Shown here piece by piece: positions 22,633-35,497 of a stretch of DNA of 64,000 nt. Position 1 is the first letter of the stretch, and every line of letters starts with the position of its first letter. The notes under the pieces were generated by a model, which saw nothing but the letters and a program-made list of their open reading frames with translations, was not told the DNA's origin and ran no database searches. The translations under genes were made by a program, and so were the position numbers. Origin of the DNA: Capsicum annuum. Its lineage: Eukaryota; Streptophyta; Magnoliopsida; Solanales; Solanaceae. The DNA is taken from contig NC_061115.1 in NCBI RefSeq assembly GCF_002878395.1, positions 57,485,113-57,549,112 on the forward strand. The letters run 5' to 3'.

Positions 22633-24455
22633 AAGTATCTTTTGAAATTGAATTCGGGTAAGTAAAACTGTTACAATTGATTATGACATAAAGGGTATTG
22701 TTTGTGATGTCTTTAATTTATGGTGTGATTTTAAAAAGGGGAATTTTTTAGGAAACTGGGCTTTATACCTTTTTCGTGTTTCTATAGCAATGTGCATACT
22801 GCTATTGAAACATACTGAAATGTAAAATAATTCCCACTATAGAGACCGATCAATGCATTCAAGTGTTGCTATAGCGACATAATCACTATTTTATTCTAAA
22901 AACCTCCAAAATGGTTCGTTCTTCTAAAAATTATTTTGGGGCTTCACTAATGGCAATTTGGGAAAAATACTTGATTATTCATTGTTTATCTCCGTTAAGA
23001 TAAGGAATTCATCCTCATTAACTAGTAAATTGATAATGTAGCCCTAGGATTACTAGTTAGAATTATGGGAAGTGTTAAGGTCTTATTTTAGTTGGTTTTA
23101 GGTGAAAAGGGGTAATTAAGGCATAAGATTAGTGGGTTTTGGTTAATGATCATTAAATTACTCTCGCATATTGTTAATTCACTAACTTATTCATGAAAAT
23201 GGTAGCTTAGGATAAATTATGGTTGAAAACCCTAGAATAGGTAGAGAATGATCATGAACTTAACCTTAGGGGCTGAGAATGAGTTATAATCCCCAATGTG
23301 GTAGGTCATTGCATTGGTTGTTTGTTTTGTATATATTTTAGACTGAAAACAAGCGAAAATCACACGAAAAGGCAAGGCTCCACTTAATGAGTTGTGTAAG
23401 CTTGGATTGAGGTAGGTGATGGTTATTTAGTTTAATCTAGTTTTTTATATATGTATGTTAATTATTTCTTAGTATTGCTTGTTAATGCATGTTGTTTTAG
23501 TGTGATCACATTTCACTGAATTTATTTGTAATCTTCTGGATGTTATAAGTGTTGGCTGTTATCATTGTGTTTTAGGATTTTCTTACATTCCATTATTGAT
23601 AGTGGGATATTTTGGTATTGTACATTATCATCAGATATTGGTAGAATAAGGTTGGCAGACACTTATGTCTAGGATATAGTACATCGACAAAAAATTTCCC
23701 CTGCAAGTCATGACTAGTGAGTGATGATACGGCCATTGGCATATATGTACAAGGTACAGGTGAGATTAACAGTTCCATTAGTGAACATGGAGTAACATAT
23801 GTTGTTGTATTTTGGTGGTTTGGCATGACTTGACTCGCATATCTTGGTGACATCCTTTGATTTGTTGTTAAGGTTACTAACATTGCTCTAAGTCTTACTT
23901 GTTGTATTAAGATGTAGTAGAGGTTAGCATGTATTAACTTGTTGTACTGCATTATGTTTAAGTGTTCATAGTCTCATCTTGGTTTGGCCAAATAACCCTA
24001 CCAGTACACTATTGTTTTCTTGTGTACTGATACTACAACTTCTCTTGCTTTAATTGTGTGCATGCATATTTTAGTATTCCTATGAGACCTCAGTTGTAAT
24101 TCTAATAGATGATTTGGATTAAAGCATGAACACCATCTTCTGGGGTACCATGGATCCTTCTTGATGATAAAGTCTCTTGTTTCGGACTTATGCACTTTCT
24201 TTTAGTTTTGTTGTTGCATCCCCTTAGTGACAATCTTTAGTAGTTTTGGTACAGATAACTTTTGGATCCTAGGGATTGGTATTTGTTAAGTATAATGTTC
24301 AACAAATTTGGTTTTATTTTTATACACTACATATCTTTTTGAGCTATTAATGGGATAGTTCTTTTATTTTTCTCTAAGTGTTGGTTAATGTTATTGGGGT
24401 AATTGGTTCACCTAGAAAATAGGGTGGGTGCCAATCACGTCCATTTGGGAAATGA
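22633..24455 (+). repeat. LTR-F: diverged LTR related to the TekC LTR
   Basis: Its end, AAATAGGGTGGGTGCCAATC at 24419-24438, repeats the TekC LTR end (22594-22613). It also carries CTATAGCGAC-type words near 22775-22880 in the matching part. No primer site, coding domain or clear start is visible, so it is a solo LTR or LTR remnant. The start is taken as the end of its neighbour and is uncertain. The short open frames here look like chance. Confidence 0.5.
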
Positions 24456-25768
24456 AATTTTTTCATCGAAATTGAAAAAATTTTAGACTTGAGGTAATGG
24501 AACATTTTACAAATGACATATACATCCTTCAAACGTAAGGCCTACCTTTGGCTTAAAAGGTCATATATATGTTAGGACGTATTATATGTGTTAAATTTTA
24601 TGTAATAGTCTTATTTGTTTATATGTTTAAATTCATATAATTTTCTTTAATATGATAAGTCTATTGTTCTATTCCAAAGTATTAGAACATCATTAGACAT
24701 ACAAGCCCAAATTTTGACCCTTCCTAAAATACTTTCCAAAGTCCACCGTTATTTTTGTTTAAATTTCAAAAGTTCTATATTTCAAATTTTCCAGAAAAAA
24801 TTGTTTGGTCCCATGTTGACCCATCATTCTTACAAATCTCTTTCTTATGCTTATTTATAGCTAGAGTTAACTACGTAAGCAATCAGTTTTGAGTCACTTC
24901 AAAAACTCTGCCATTTACTTAAAATTTCCAAATAAAGAACCCAGAAAAATTATGTTGTGTCAAATTATAAAGAGTATGACCATTATTACCTTCCTTCGAA
25001 TCCCAAAGTTCACTTGTTCAAGTCTCTTTACGTTATCAAAGTCTTAAAGTCCATCAAGTGATTAAAATTATATGCCTTCAGTCACTCATATTGGATATTT
25101 TCCATTCCTTAAATTTTGGACTAATCTGTTTGAGAAAAATAAATGTTATTTTACTTATATATTATGTTGATTAGTTATTTTGATTAATAGTTAAACATTT
25201 CATGTTTTGAGTTTTTTCTTTCTTTTAGAAAGAGGTTGATTGTGTTGGTAATTAAACTTGCTCTCACACAAAAATCAAAGCAAATCAGTTTCAAGTAGTT
25301 GCTGGTAGAAAATCTATATTTTACAAGGTCTAAGGCCAAGAAAGTTACTACAGACTCTTCATTTTAAACTACAAAGACTCATTTGACTATGGATCCCAAT
25401 TTGATCAATGCAGTCACTTCTTCTGATTGGTCCCTACCATATAAGTCATAATCATTCCTGGTGCTTCAACAGGAAGTGAATTAAACCCAGAGATAGATCA
25501 GTGTGATTAAGAGCAACAAATGGTTGAACTAAGTCTCATGGTGACGCAAAATAGGGAACCTTCTTAGACTCTCCCAAACTTGACCATCCCTCCTTATGCC
25601 CGCTAGAAGGGCTTATGTTTTAAACCTCCAATGAGGTTTACCATGAAGACCATTTCACCATTTATCAAGATGTTCAATGTGTTCATCACTCTTAGAATGT
25701 TCCCCTTGTGTACGTATTTTTCCCTCCAAAGGTTTAGAATATATCGCAGCCAGATCATACCACGCCAG
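24456..25768. other. Unassigned AT-rich stretch
   Basis: No domain I can defend. The part 25370-25670 reads like a short coding relic on the plus strand, with VTQNREPS and IPPYARW-like words, which could be the start of an old gag. LTR ends and primer sites are not visible. Confidence 0.3.
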
Positions 25769-27770
25769 TGTACATAAAACACCCTGGTTTTTGTATCCTA
25801 GAAAATTTCCTGGAATTCTGGTCCCTGAACCCAATACGACTTATAGGTACGAGCCGTATGTTGGGGTATGAATGGTATGGTCCGTCGTATGCCGACCAGT
25901 GTTGGTTAGTGGGATGGATTTTGGTCACTATAATGGGTACAACTTGGTAGTACGAGTTGTATGGTTGGATACAAATCATTTGGTTTCTTCACTTAAGCTT
26001 ATACTTTTTAACTTAAGTTAGATCTGAGTATGAGTGACTCACTAGGAACCATAATCCAGGGTATGAGTCGTACCCAGGACTTGTATGGTGGATAGTATTT
26101 AAATCTTCTGTGATTCTATCTTGCCAGGGATATGGGTGAAAGGTGTGGATCATATGCTGTCAATATGACTTGGATTGGAGGATTCACACACTAGATAGTA
26201 TTGGGTACAAGGGTTAAGATTAGGATATGAGTAGTTGGTACCACTTGTATCAAAGGGTACGACTCGTGAGTTTCATTCGTACCCCTGTGATGAGATTTTG
26301 TGCAACTTAAGTGGGGGTATTATGGAAATTTCCCCACTTACCCTAATAAGGTCCCATGACTTCTAACTCAGTTAGGAGGCTATTTACCCTATTATTCTAT
26401 TATTCATTGACACTTAGAAACTCATCCTAAACACTCTATAATTCTCTTAAAAGCTTTTGGAAAAGGAAGCTAGGGTTTCAACTAGAGGACAAGAATGGGG
26501 ATCTTGTTGGTGGTTTATCGCCATCTACTTTGTCAATTAAGGAATGTTTTATTCCCTCATTGTTAGTTCCAATTAAATGCATGGTTTAATACAATGTTTT
26601 TATGATTTGAATGTTGTATGATTTTGGGTTTTCAAATATGATTTGGATTTTTGGTTATGAATGCTTGGTTATGATTTTCCCATGTTTTAATTATTCTTTT
26701 ATATGCATTATTGCCGGTTTTGGATAATTGGCTGCATGGGAATGGTTATTTGGTAATGGACTTTGGGTTTTGAAAATACTATACCCCCAATGTGTTTGAT
26801 AAAATGTCTTTAGCAATGTTTTCACTAAATTGTAAATGGATTGGTTGGTTGCTTGGTGATAGTTTTAACTGGGCAATAATGGCGGAATGTGTACAAAATC
26901 CGTGGAAGGTGGAGGTCCCGAGGGGATGAAAACTAGAAACTCATTTTTGCCGATGTGAGGTTTGGTCTTGGTGACCGTGTGCATGATGTCACACTATATA
27001 TTTAGGGGATGTACTATTTATCCCAGGTTTTTTCTATGGTCGTGTGGCTTCACACACTGGGTCCCTTTCAGTAGGTGGATCTAAACCCATATAGCACATG
27101 GGTAGTTTAGGATGGTAAAAAAAGGATTTAATGGCATGCTAAACTCGGTCCCCTTTTCCAGCATGGTTATATATATTATATATGTGTGTATGGTTGTGGG
27201 CATATGGATGGTTTTACTTGGTTTTATAAATGGCATTATTTTACACTTGTCCTGAGTTCTTGCTAGTGATCACTCGCTAACCCATCTTTGGGTGGTAGTA
27301 TACCCATGCTAAGTAGGAACCAACCATTCTACTCCTCCTAAATAGTGATTGACTCGGGGACAACAATTGGATTAAAATGGAGAGCTTCCATCTTTTCTGA
27401 AGGCTACCTTTCATGTTATGGATATTTTTAGACATTCTGATTTATTTATGAATATTGGCTTTGGCTATGGTTAGGGGCATGTTCCGACCGGATATTCTTA
27501 CTATTTTTGTTAGAGGCTTTATGGTACTGTTATGGGTTAGAAAGAGCGGGATCTATAATGGTGTTAGCCTTAATATTGGCATTGGTATTGGGGCTAGTGC
27601 CGGGTGATGAGATTGTTGGTTGTCCCATCCTATTCAATTTGGGGATTAATCATATTATATTTTGGATCTCGTTGGATTTTGGCCTAGTTTACGGCCTTTG
27701 GTTTGGTATTGGTTTGGCTTAGTGGTTTGGTTGGTGTAATTTAGTGAGCGAGAAGACTTAGTAGGGTTGG
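25769..27770 (+). repeat. LTR-H: Tekay-like LTR cut by TekI
   Basis: Same family as the LTR at 50259-52653, which lies on the other strand. Shared landmarks include GGTACGAGCCGTATGTTGGG, the segment around 26470-26540 (matching 51905-51980), and CTTTGGTTTGGTATTGG. It stops at 27770, about 180 bp short of the family's LTR end, exactly where TekI begins. Several TACGAG/CGTATG words in both directions lie at 25845-26290. The start (TGTACATAAA) is plausible but not proven. Confidence 0.75.
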
Positions 27771-28658
27771 TGTAAAACCCTGATACTATACCCGGGGCAT
27801 CACAGGGTGCTTACAACCCTGAAGGTCATAAGCTGACCCATGAATGGTACCTGCTGTGAGCACTAAATATTATTCATCAAACATATTCGGAAGTAAAATT
27901 GATAATACCATAAGGTTCATAATACTGTATCAAAACTAAATATATTTGTAGAATAACTTCTAACTGATAACGTCTAAAGAGCCTCTAAACATCTGAAATA
28001 AAAGAGTTGATGGGAAAAGCCCCAACTAACTCATAACTGCTGCCTAAAATAACTAAAATACAAAAATAATATAATGGATAAATAAATATCATGTCCTCGA
28101 TTGATGAGGACTCACTAATATAGTTGCGACTGATGGACTGATCTAGCTAAGTACGGTCAGGAACTCTAGCAACCAACATGATATAAGATATCATAGTGCA
28201 AAAAGAGAGTATGCATCAGTACTTTGAATGTACTAGTATACTAGGTGAGGTTAGGCTGATATGCATGGGTTTATATGCTCAAAATGATAACTGACTAAAT
28301 TAACATCTTGAAGTGACTGAATGAGATTACATGCAAAACTATAACTACTAAATATTTTGAATATGCAATACTACACATATAGGTATACATCGTGTAGATG
28401 TGATTATACTGAATCTGAGTACTGAATTCTGATGGCTGAGTAACTGATAACTATTAGCTATGGTTCTTTCGAACTGATTGAGCTCTCCACTAAATACTGA
28501 GACTAAAGTTGTAACTGTGGGAGTGTTCATATAACCGACATACCCCGATATATATTGAATTGGGGTCCAACTTGTGACCCCAGTTGGAAGGGTGTTAGAA
28601 CCTTGCAACGGGATACTAACAATACTGTGTCAACCCTAATATGGCAGGAAGACTCATG

Positions 28659-28660
<2 letters not shown>

Positions 28661-28712
<52 letters not shown>
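28661..28712. repeat. (AT)26 microsatellite
   Basis: Uninterrupted AT repeat of 52 bases inside the TekI LTR, next to diverged GTCAACCCTA repeats (28629, 28722, and a CAAACCCTA form at 28803). Confidence 0.95.
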
Positions 28713-28716
<4 letters not shown>

Positions 28717-29961
28717 GATTGTGTCAACCCTAGTCTAGTAGGAGGATGTCTTACCCTACACTGGCTATGTAGTTTTGTAACTCAGGGAGTACTACTAAGG
28801 GTCAAACCCTATACTGGCAGGAATGCCCCTATCTGTGGGTTCGCTTGGTGTTGAATCCTATTTCTAACTGAACCGACACTGATCCCTAGATTGTACTAAG
28901 CATGACTGAACTCACGTTAATTCTATTAACTGACCGAATATAACTATTTGGGATACTGTAGGGTTATTCTAGTACGACTGGAAACTAAGTAAGCAGCTAA
29001 TTTCAGGTATATAATACCCCCAGAACTCGATAGCATAATTAAAGGAACCATATCACAAGTTTAAAGCATTAAAATTAGGATGTCATGCACAAATCATTCA
29101 CATATGCATTTTGTTAAACACTTAGGGAGCATGGTTCTTCAACATGAGGAAAATAACATGGGATTATCATGATTACTATATTCAATTCACCATTCATGGG
29201 TTATGACATGAGGAGTACATAAATCAACACACATAATAGTTTGTTTACCTGAAATTCATAATCTTCTTGGTTTAAAACCCATAACATCAAGACATGCATG
29301 AACACAATTAAATTTAAGAATATAAATCATTATTTAAATCTACTAAAGGGGTTATTTAACTCCAAGGGTGGAAGGAAACCCAAGGATGGACACAAAACAT
29401 ATATGAGGAGTTGAATTCTTGAAGTTTCTTGGAAATTTTCTTGGGAATTGATCTTGAATCTTGAAGTCTAGGGTTTTTTATTTAAGAGAGAATGTTCTTG
29501 TTTTAATGGAATTTGAATAAAGTAATGATTAATTAGGCTATTAGGGCATTAATCTCGTGCTTTGGACTAATTAAGGTCATGAAAAAAGACCCAACTGCCC
29601 TTGAAAAAATTAAATTTTCATCACTGAAAATCTCAATTTTGGCCATCACAGCGACGTGGTGCCATCGCGATGAGCCACTGAAATTTGGCTACAAGTGTAT
29701 TCCACTAATAAGTGAAAAAATGTACTTTGACAGGATGCGGTGGTATCACATTGCGTCTTTGGAAATTGATGAGTGCGAACTAGCATTCTGGCATGATGTG
29801 ATGCCAATTGCAGAGCCTCACTGGAAAGTGACAATTGCAAAATGGCCCCTAGGCGTGACGCAATGCTTATCACGGTGACATACTAGAAAATGATGAATGC
29901 CCTTCTTGGGGTCACCACGATGCGGTGCTGCTCTTATTGAGGTACTGCTTTCACTAAATAT

Positions 29962-30020
29962 GCCATAACTTCTCACTCAATTATCAGATTTGGGCGAAAA
30001 TTGGTATCGTTGGAAATCTT
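29962..30020 (-). repeat. Conserved LTR block, TekI copy
   Basis: GCCATAACTTCTCACTC to GGTATCGTTGGAAATCTT on the plus strand, so it lies in the same sense as the element. Confidence 0.7.
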
Positions 30021-30283
30021 ATTCAAATTCCTATAGTTTGGTGGGTCTTGAGCTGGAAAATTCATAGTATAGAAAAATCTATGCTTGTTTGAAGTTGACT
30101 AAAGAAACATTCTTATCAAAAACTCAACTGGTATGGGATATTTTGAGTCATCAAATAGTTGGGAGTTATTTGGGACCTTAATATACATCAAGATAAATCA
30201 TAAAGCTATCAAAGAACCATAATGTACAACGTATGAGCTTGAAACATGACTCTATCTTTGGTTTGGATTATTGGGGTATTACA

Positions 30284-30600
30284 GTATCTCCCCCTTGGGC
30301 GCGTGCTACACTCCCCAGTGCGGTGCATTGCCCATTGTGCAGGCTTTTTAATGGCTCTCCAACATGTGTTTCATGGTGGATATCTAAAATAGGAGCCTTC
30401 TGTGCGGTGCAAAATTCTATTTCTCAGTTTGTGACATCTTTTTACGACCCAATACTCAACCCAAACATTCTCTAACCTCCACAAGTGTCAAATAACCTCA
30501 TTTTGTAACTCTAAACATATTAGGTAGCTAGTACAAATATGAGATCTTTAAATATTCCCCCTTGAGATTATTCCTCTTTGAATAATAGCTAAATCCCTAA
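30284..30600 (-). other. TekI 3' end with two polypurine-like tracts
   Basis: The minus strand has CAAGGGGGAGATAC directly before the LTR and CAAGGGGGAATATT again about 280 bp upstream (near 30565-30578). The DNA between holds repeated GC-rich words (TGCACCGCAC twice) like those of LTR U3 parts. No coding domain. Confidence 0.55.
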
Positions 30601-30829
30601 GAAAAGAATGAAGAAGAAAACTATTTCTTTGAATATCAAACTTGTCTTACTAATCATAAATTGACCTTCTTCATACCAAGGTTTGAACTAGAGTTAAGTG
30701 TACATAGCACGAACATAAGCGTAGAACTACTAGCTTAAAACCTTAGACATGAAAGATACTATGAATTTTTTTAAGTGTAAAGTAACTAACTGAAATGTTA
30801 TCATTAGGAGGAGTGAATAGATGTGGATA

Positions 30830-32110
30830 CTTGGAATTTATCGATTTTCAGCCTCCCATATAGCCTCCCCAACTCTCTTATTTCTCCACAATACCTCAAC
30901 TAATGCTACCTCTTTTTCCCTCAATTTGTGAATCTGATGATCTAATTTCAACCAAAATCTCTTCATACCAAAGGTTGTCCTTAAATATAAAATTTTCTAG
31001 AGAAAAAATAAGCGACATATCTCTGGTGTACTTTTTGAGCATGGATACGTGAACACAAGATATACTGCTGCCAACTTTATAGAAACTCCAACTCATAAAC
31101 TGCCTTCCTAATTCTACTGAACATCTGATAGAGACCTATATAATAAGGACTAAGATTCCCTTTCTTATCAAATTACATCACCCCTTCACAGGTGAAGCTT
31201 ATAAGAAGATCCAATCATCAACATAAAACTCTAAGTCTTTACACTTCACATTAGAATACGATTTCCACCAACTTTAAGTAGTTTTCAGTCGTTCTCTAAT
31301 AAACAAAACTTTTTCCATATCCTAATGGACTAAATTCAGCCCTATCACAACAGTCTTACCTAACTTGAACTTATTAATAGGAGACCTATATCTTTATCTA
31401 TAAAGTCATTCGAATGGATCTATCTAATTACTAGAATAATAGATACTATTATACTCAATAAGATGCAAATGGTCATCTTAAATACCTTTGAAGTCAATGG
31501 TGCATGCACTTAACATATCCTCAAGAGTGTGAATGGTGTGCTCAGTTGGCTCACTGGTCTATAGATAAAAAGTTGTACTAAGGTCTACCATAGTGCCTAA
31601 GCCTTTCTAAAGTGACTTTCAGAACTAAGAAGTATACTGAGTTCCCTTATCTGATATGATTAACAAGGGAGCTCCATAAAGCTTGACTAACTCTTGAATA
31701 TGCAACTTGGCATAATATGTTCTGAATATATAGTCACAAAGGCATGAAATAAATTGACTTAGTTATTCAGTCTACTATCACCCAAATTAAAACATATTGA
31801 TGATGCATACGAAGTAAGCCTATGATGATATCCATTTTTATCATTTTAAATTTCCATGTAAGAATGCTAATATCTTTTGCTAAATCTCTAAGCCTTTTAT
31901 GTTCTACCTTCAGTTGTTGATAATTAAGACATTTTTCTACAAAGTTTCCAATGTCCCTTTTCAGACCTCTCCACTAAAAGACTTTTCTCAAGTCGTGATA
32001 AATATTATTGGAGCCTGGTTTAATTGAGTAGCTAGAATTATAATCCTTGGAAAAAGTTTGTGCCTTCAACCTATCTACATTGGGCAAACCTTGGTACCAA
32101 AGAGCACTAC
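30830..32110 (-). pseudogene. TekI integrase and chromodomain, broken
   Basis: Pieces of the integrase zinc-binding and core regions are spread over frames between 32110 and 31100. One piece is an open fragment at 31974-32156 that overlaps the junction with RNase H. The chromodomain region near 30830-30985 is reduced to VLWRNK-like and EAIWEAE-like text. Stops are frequent. Confidence 0.65.
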
Positions 32111-33560
32111 CTTCTTCAAAAGAGAACTCCTTTACTTTTTTTCTTATGCACTGCATCCTTTAACTGGTGTAATACAAGATCACTATCATGTTTGTCTTCC
32201 ACCTCAATCATCAGTGAGGAATTAGAAGCATTTTTTACTATCACATTACCATCATTAGAATTCTTGAGATAGACTCCCATATGTGTAGGTCTATGAACAT
32301 CCTTCGTAAGCTCTATCTTATCCTCTTTTACATAGGCAACACTTTCCATAGGTAACCTACTAAGAGTATCAACAACCATATTATCCTTTCCAAATTATAT
32401 GACATACTCATGCCATAGTCCTTGAGGATCTTATACCTTCTCCTCTACCAAAGATTCAACTCCTTCTAAGTGAAGACATACTGTAATCTCTTGTGATTTG
32501 TTAAAACATCAACATACACACCATAGCGATAATGACACTAAGTTTTTAAAGAAAATACCAAGGTCATGATTTGGTTTATTCTTCTCATGAACCTTAAGTT
32601 CTCTAGAAGCATAAGCAATAACCTTACTATTATTTATAAGTTAAACCAAGTCCAACTCTGGATGCAACACAATACACCATAAAACCATTTGTACCCTTTG
32701 GTAGGGTTAAAAATGGAGTAGAAGTAAGTTAAGGCTTCAAATCTCAAGATCTCTTCTCACAAAACTTAGACCACTAAAACTTAACTTTTTTCTAATTCAA
32801 CCTATTTAATAAGGATAAAATATATGAAAACCCCTCTACGAACCTCTTGTGGTAACTAGTTAAATCCCAAGAAACTCTTGATATCTACTGGAGTTATCAC
32901 TCTAGGCCATCTTTTTCTTGCCTCAATCTTCTATGATTCAACCTATATCTCCTCACTAGAAATAACATGATAAAGAAAGGTAATAGACCTCAATAATAAT
33001 TCACACTTAGAAAATTTTGCAAATAACTACGTATATCTGAAGTTCTGAAGGATAATTATAAAATGGTCAGCATGCTATCCTCATAATGGGAGTAAACCAG
33101 GATGTCATCTATAAACACACTAACAAAAAATCGAGTTGCTATTTGAACACCCTATTCATAAGGTCCATAAAAGCTACAAGGATATTGGTTTGTCTGGAAG
33201 ACATACTAAGAAAATCATACCAACCATACAAAGTTTGTAAACCTCTCTTTGGGATGTCATATTCTCTAGCCTTGAGCTTATGGTAACTGACCTAAAATCT
33301 ACCTTGGAGAAATAAGTGGCACCATGAAGTTGGTCAAACAAGTAATCAATCCTAGAAATGAGATACTTATTCTTAATTGTGATATTTTTCAACTAGTGAT
33401 AATTAATATAAATTATGAGGGAGCCATCTTTCTTATGCACAAAGAGGACGGGAGCACCTGATTAGGAAATACTAGGTCTGATAAGTCCCTTAATTAATAG
33501 GTCTTTCAACTTCTTCTTTAACTCTTTTAATTTTGCTAAGTTCATTCTATATTGCAGAAT
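32111..33560 (-). pseudogene. TekI reverse transcriptase and RNase H, broken
   Basis: RT landmarks: MKNITIKNKYLISRIDYLFD and LHGATYFSKVDFRS at 33174-33392, and an intact metal motif FIDD at 33104-33115. RNase H ends with MVVDTLSRLPMESVAYVKED at 32320-32379; the Asp of the ADALSR-type motif is kept. Frames are broken elsewhere. No active enzyme is expected. Confidence 0.8.
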
Positions 33561-34043
33561 ATAGATAGGCCATATATCAAATAATGTTTGTACGAACGTC
33601 TATCTCCATGTTAGGAGGAACTCTAGAAGGATATTTAGCAAAGAATTATAAGAACTCACTGACTACTAGAAATGACTAAAGAGTTGGAGTCTCGGAAGTA
33701 GAATCCTTAATGCACAGTAAATGATAGATATAGCACTTAGAGTTTATTTTTCTAGTTTGAGGTATGGGATAAAACACCCCTAGGCACTGTAGGACTACTC
33801 TTCAATTCTAACATAGGTTTATAGGGAAATTAGAATTTAACTATTATGGTTTTCTAATCAACTGAGGCATAACAAGAATACAATAGTCCATACCCAGAAT
33901 AATACTGAACTATATCATATATAATTCTACTAAATCGGCTATGGTGCCATTATGATGGATAGAAAAATATAAACTTTAATAATTCTTGTAGCTATAATAG
34001 ATTCTCAAATTAGAGTAGGCAAAAAGAGGGATATAGGAGTTTC
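33561..34043 (-). pseudogene. TekI protease, truncated
   Basis: Resembles the TekB protease region in the same order on the minus strand (for example AGCTATAATAGATTCTC against AGCCATAATAGAATCAT). It ends near 34043 where the AthR LTR begins. Confidence 0.5.
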
Positions 34044-35493
34044 ATGACACTTTCTACGTTTAAAACAAAGAAAATATGGAAGAACTTAGGTATATCTATA
34101 GATATGAAGTTTTTGCATAAGTTTTTTTATAGGAAAACAATTTTTGTAGCAAACAAAAGAATAATATGAAGAAATTAGCTAAGATTGAGATTCTAGGTTT
34201 AGTCTATGAATTATAGGGAGAGGTGACATGTCGTTGAGTTACCTAGTTTGAGAAACTTTTACAAAATTCCTACAGATGTCCAATTTAAGGTATTGTCTAC
34301 CACTCTTCCCTATAAGTCATCATGAGAGACTATAAGCCATTTCCAGCAATAGTCCTTAGTAGATTTAACTGAAGTCCTAAAAGTTGACAAAGTGTACCTT
34401 AGTAGTAATGGATCAAACTATAATCTATAGAAATTTTCTATGAGTCATCAAGGAAATCATCACCAAACCAGCTGAAAATAAGACAACAGTCTATGGATTC
34501 GCACAATAAGTCATAGCTAGTCCTAACAACTTGTTATCACATCCAATGCCACGGTCGGATTAGGTTTCCAATCATGTTTAAGACATGATTTACTTGTACC
34601 TATATATACTCCTATTAGGTTTTACGTTTTAGTTGATGTTCTATTACTAATTTTAAGTCTATATACTTACTTTGAGAGCTATAAACACATTCGTTAAGTG
34701 ATTAATTCATATTTGAGATTCATGATTTTATTCTCCTTCTTGTAAGTGCATAATTATGTTTTCTTCCTAGAACTACTATTGTGTTCTTGAAATAATGAGT
34801 AGATAAACACCATAACTAGTGTTGTGAGAACCATGATTGAATAATAATGTAGGGTTTGAAGTACATAGAGATTCTTGAATCGTGTTTATGCATGTATTAT
34901 TGTTCGCTTTACGTTGATTGCTTTCTAATAGTAGCCAACGTTAGAACTCGTCTTACTCTTGCTTGCCACAGATAAGGGGTAATAGATTGGAAAAGGGGAT
35001 AAATAATGGATACTTGAAGTTACCAATCTTCACATAAAAATTTGAGCCGTCGATGTGGGAAAGATATTGGGGATCCATAATAATTGTTAGATTATAAAAT
35101 TCATGAGCCTTGGATGAATGATTGAAGATAGTTATATAATAGGGGATGGATGATCGTTTAGGTGAGCATAAATTATCAATTCTACATTCCATGTATGGGA
35201 CATATAACCAGTATGGAGAACCTACAGAGTCATAAAGTCAAGGGGGAACACAGTCCTAGTATCTCTACCCTATTGATTACAACATGAATAAATTGTTACT
35301 TGTTCACATTCTGACTTATAAAACTACTTTCAAATCCCCTAATTTCTAGAAATAATTTATTAACAACTTAGATAACCACATCGATTGAGATTCTAGCATA
35401 TTCCCCATGGGATCAAACCCAAGCTTGGTTGGTTATATATTTTACAAAGACTACTTTATACTTCACATGCAGGGTGTAATTTGGGTGAGATCA
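34044..35493 (+). repeat. AthR 5' LTR (about 1.45 kb)
   Basis: Starts near TGACACTTTC (start uncertain by a few bases) and ends GGGTGAGATCA before the primer site. Collinear with the split AthL LTR. About four palindromic words (TCTATGA / TCATAG type) lie between 34200 and 34520. Confidence 0.7.
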
Positions 35494-35497
35494 AATT

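Larger units (their letters stand above)
27771..30283 (-). repeat. TekI 3' LTR (2513 bp)
   Basis: The plus strand starts TGTAAAACCC at 27771 and ends GGGGTATTACA at 30283. Alignable with soloA at both ends (CATAAGCTGACCCATGA versus CACAAGATAACCCATGA). It contains the 60-nt block at 29962-30020, GC-rich palindromic words at about 29640-29935, and a microsatellite. Confidence 0.85.
27771..34043 (-). mobile_element. TekI: Tekay-like element, 5' half missing
   Basis: Right to left: part of the protease, RT, RNase H, integrase, chromodomain, polypurine tract, 3' LTR (27771-30283). gag and the 5' LTR are not in the window because AthR starts inside the protease at about 34044. The 3' LTR layout matches soloA and TekA. 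It inserted into LTR-H; the five bases left of it are GTTGG. Confidence 0.8.

Noticed and set aside
27507..27722. Hydrophobic 71-residue open frame
   Set aside because: Lies inside LTR-H; hydrophobicity arises from T/G-rich LTR sequence and there is no family support.
27791..27804. End of LTR-H at CCCGGGGCATCACA
   Set aside because: This text belongs to the TekI LTR, which starts TGTAAAACCC at 27771; comparison with soloA and with 50259-50440 shows LTR-H is cut at 27770.
29579..29878. 99-codon open frame in the TekI LTR
   Set aside because: Covers the GC-rich palindromic words; open because of fewer AT-rich stops there. No motif.
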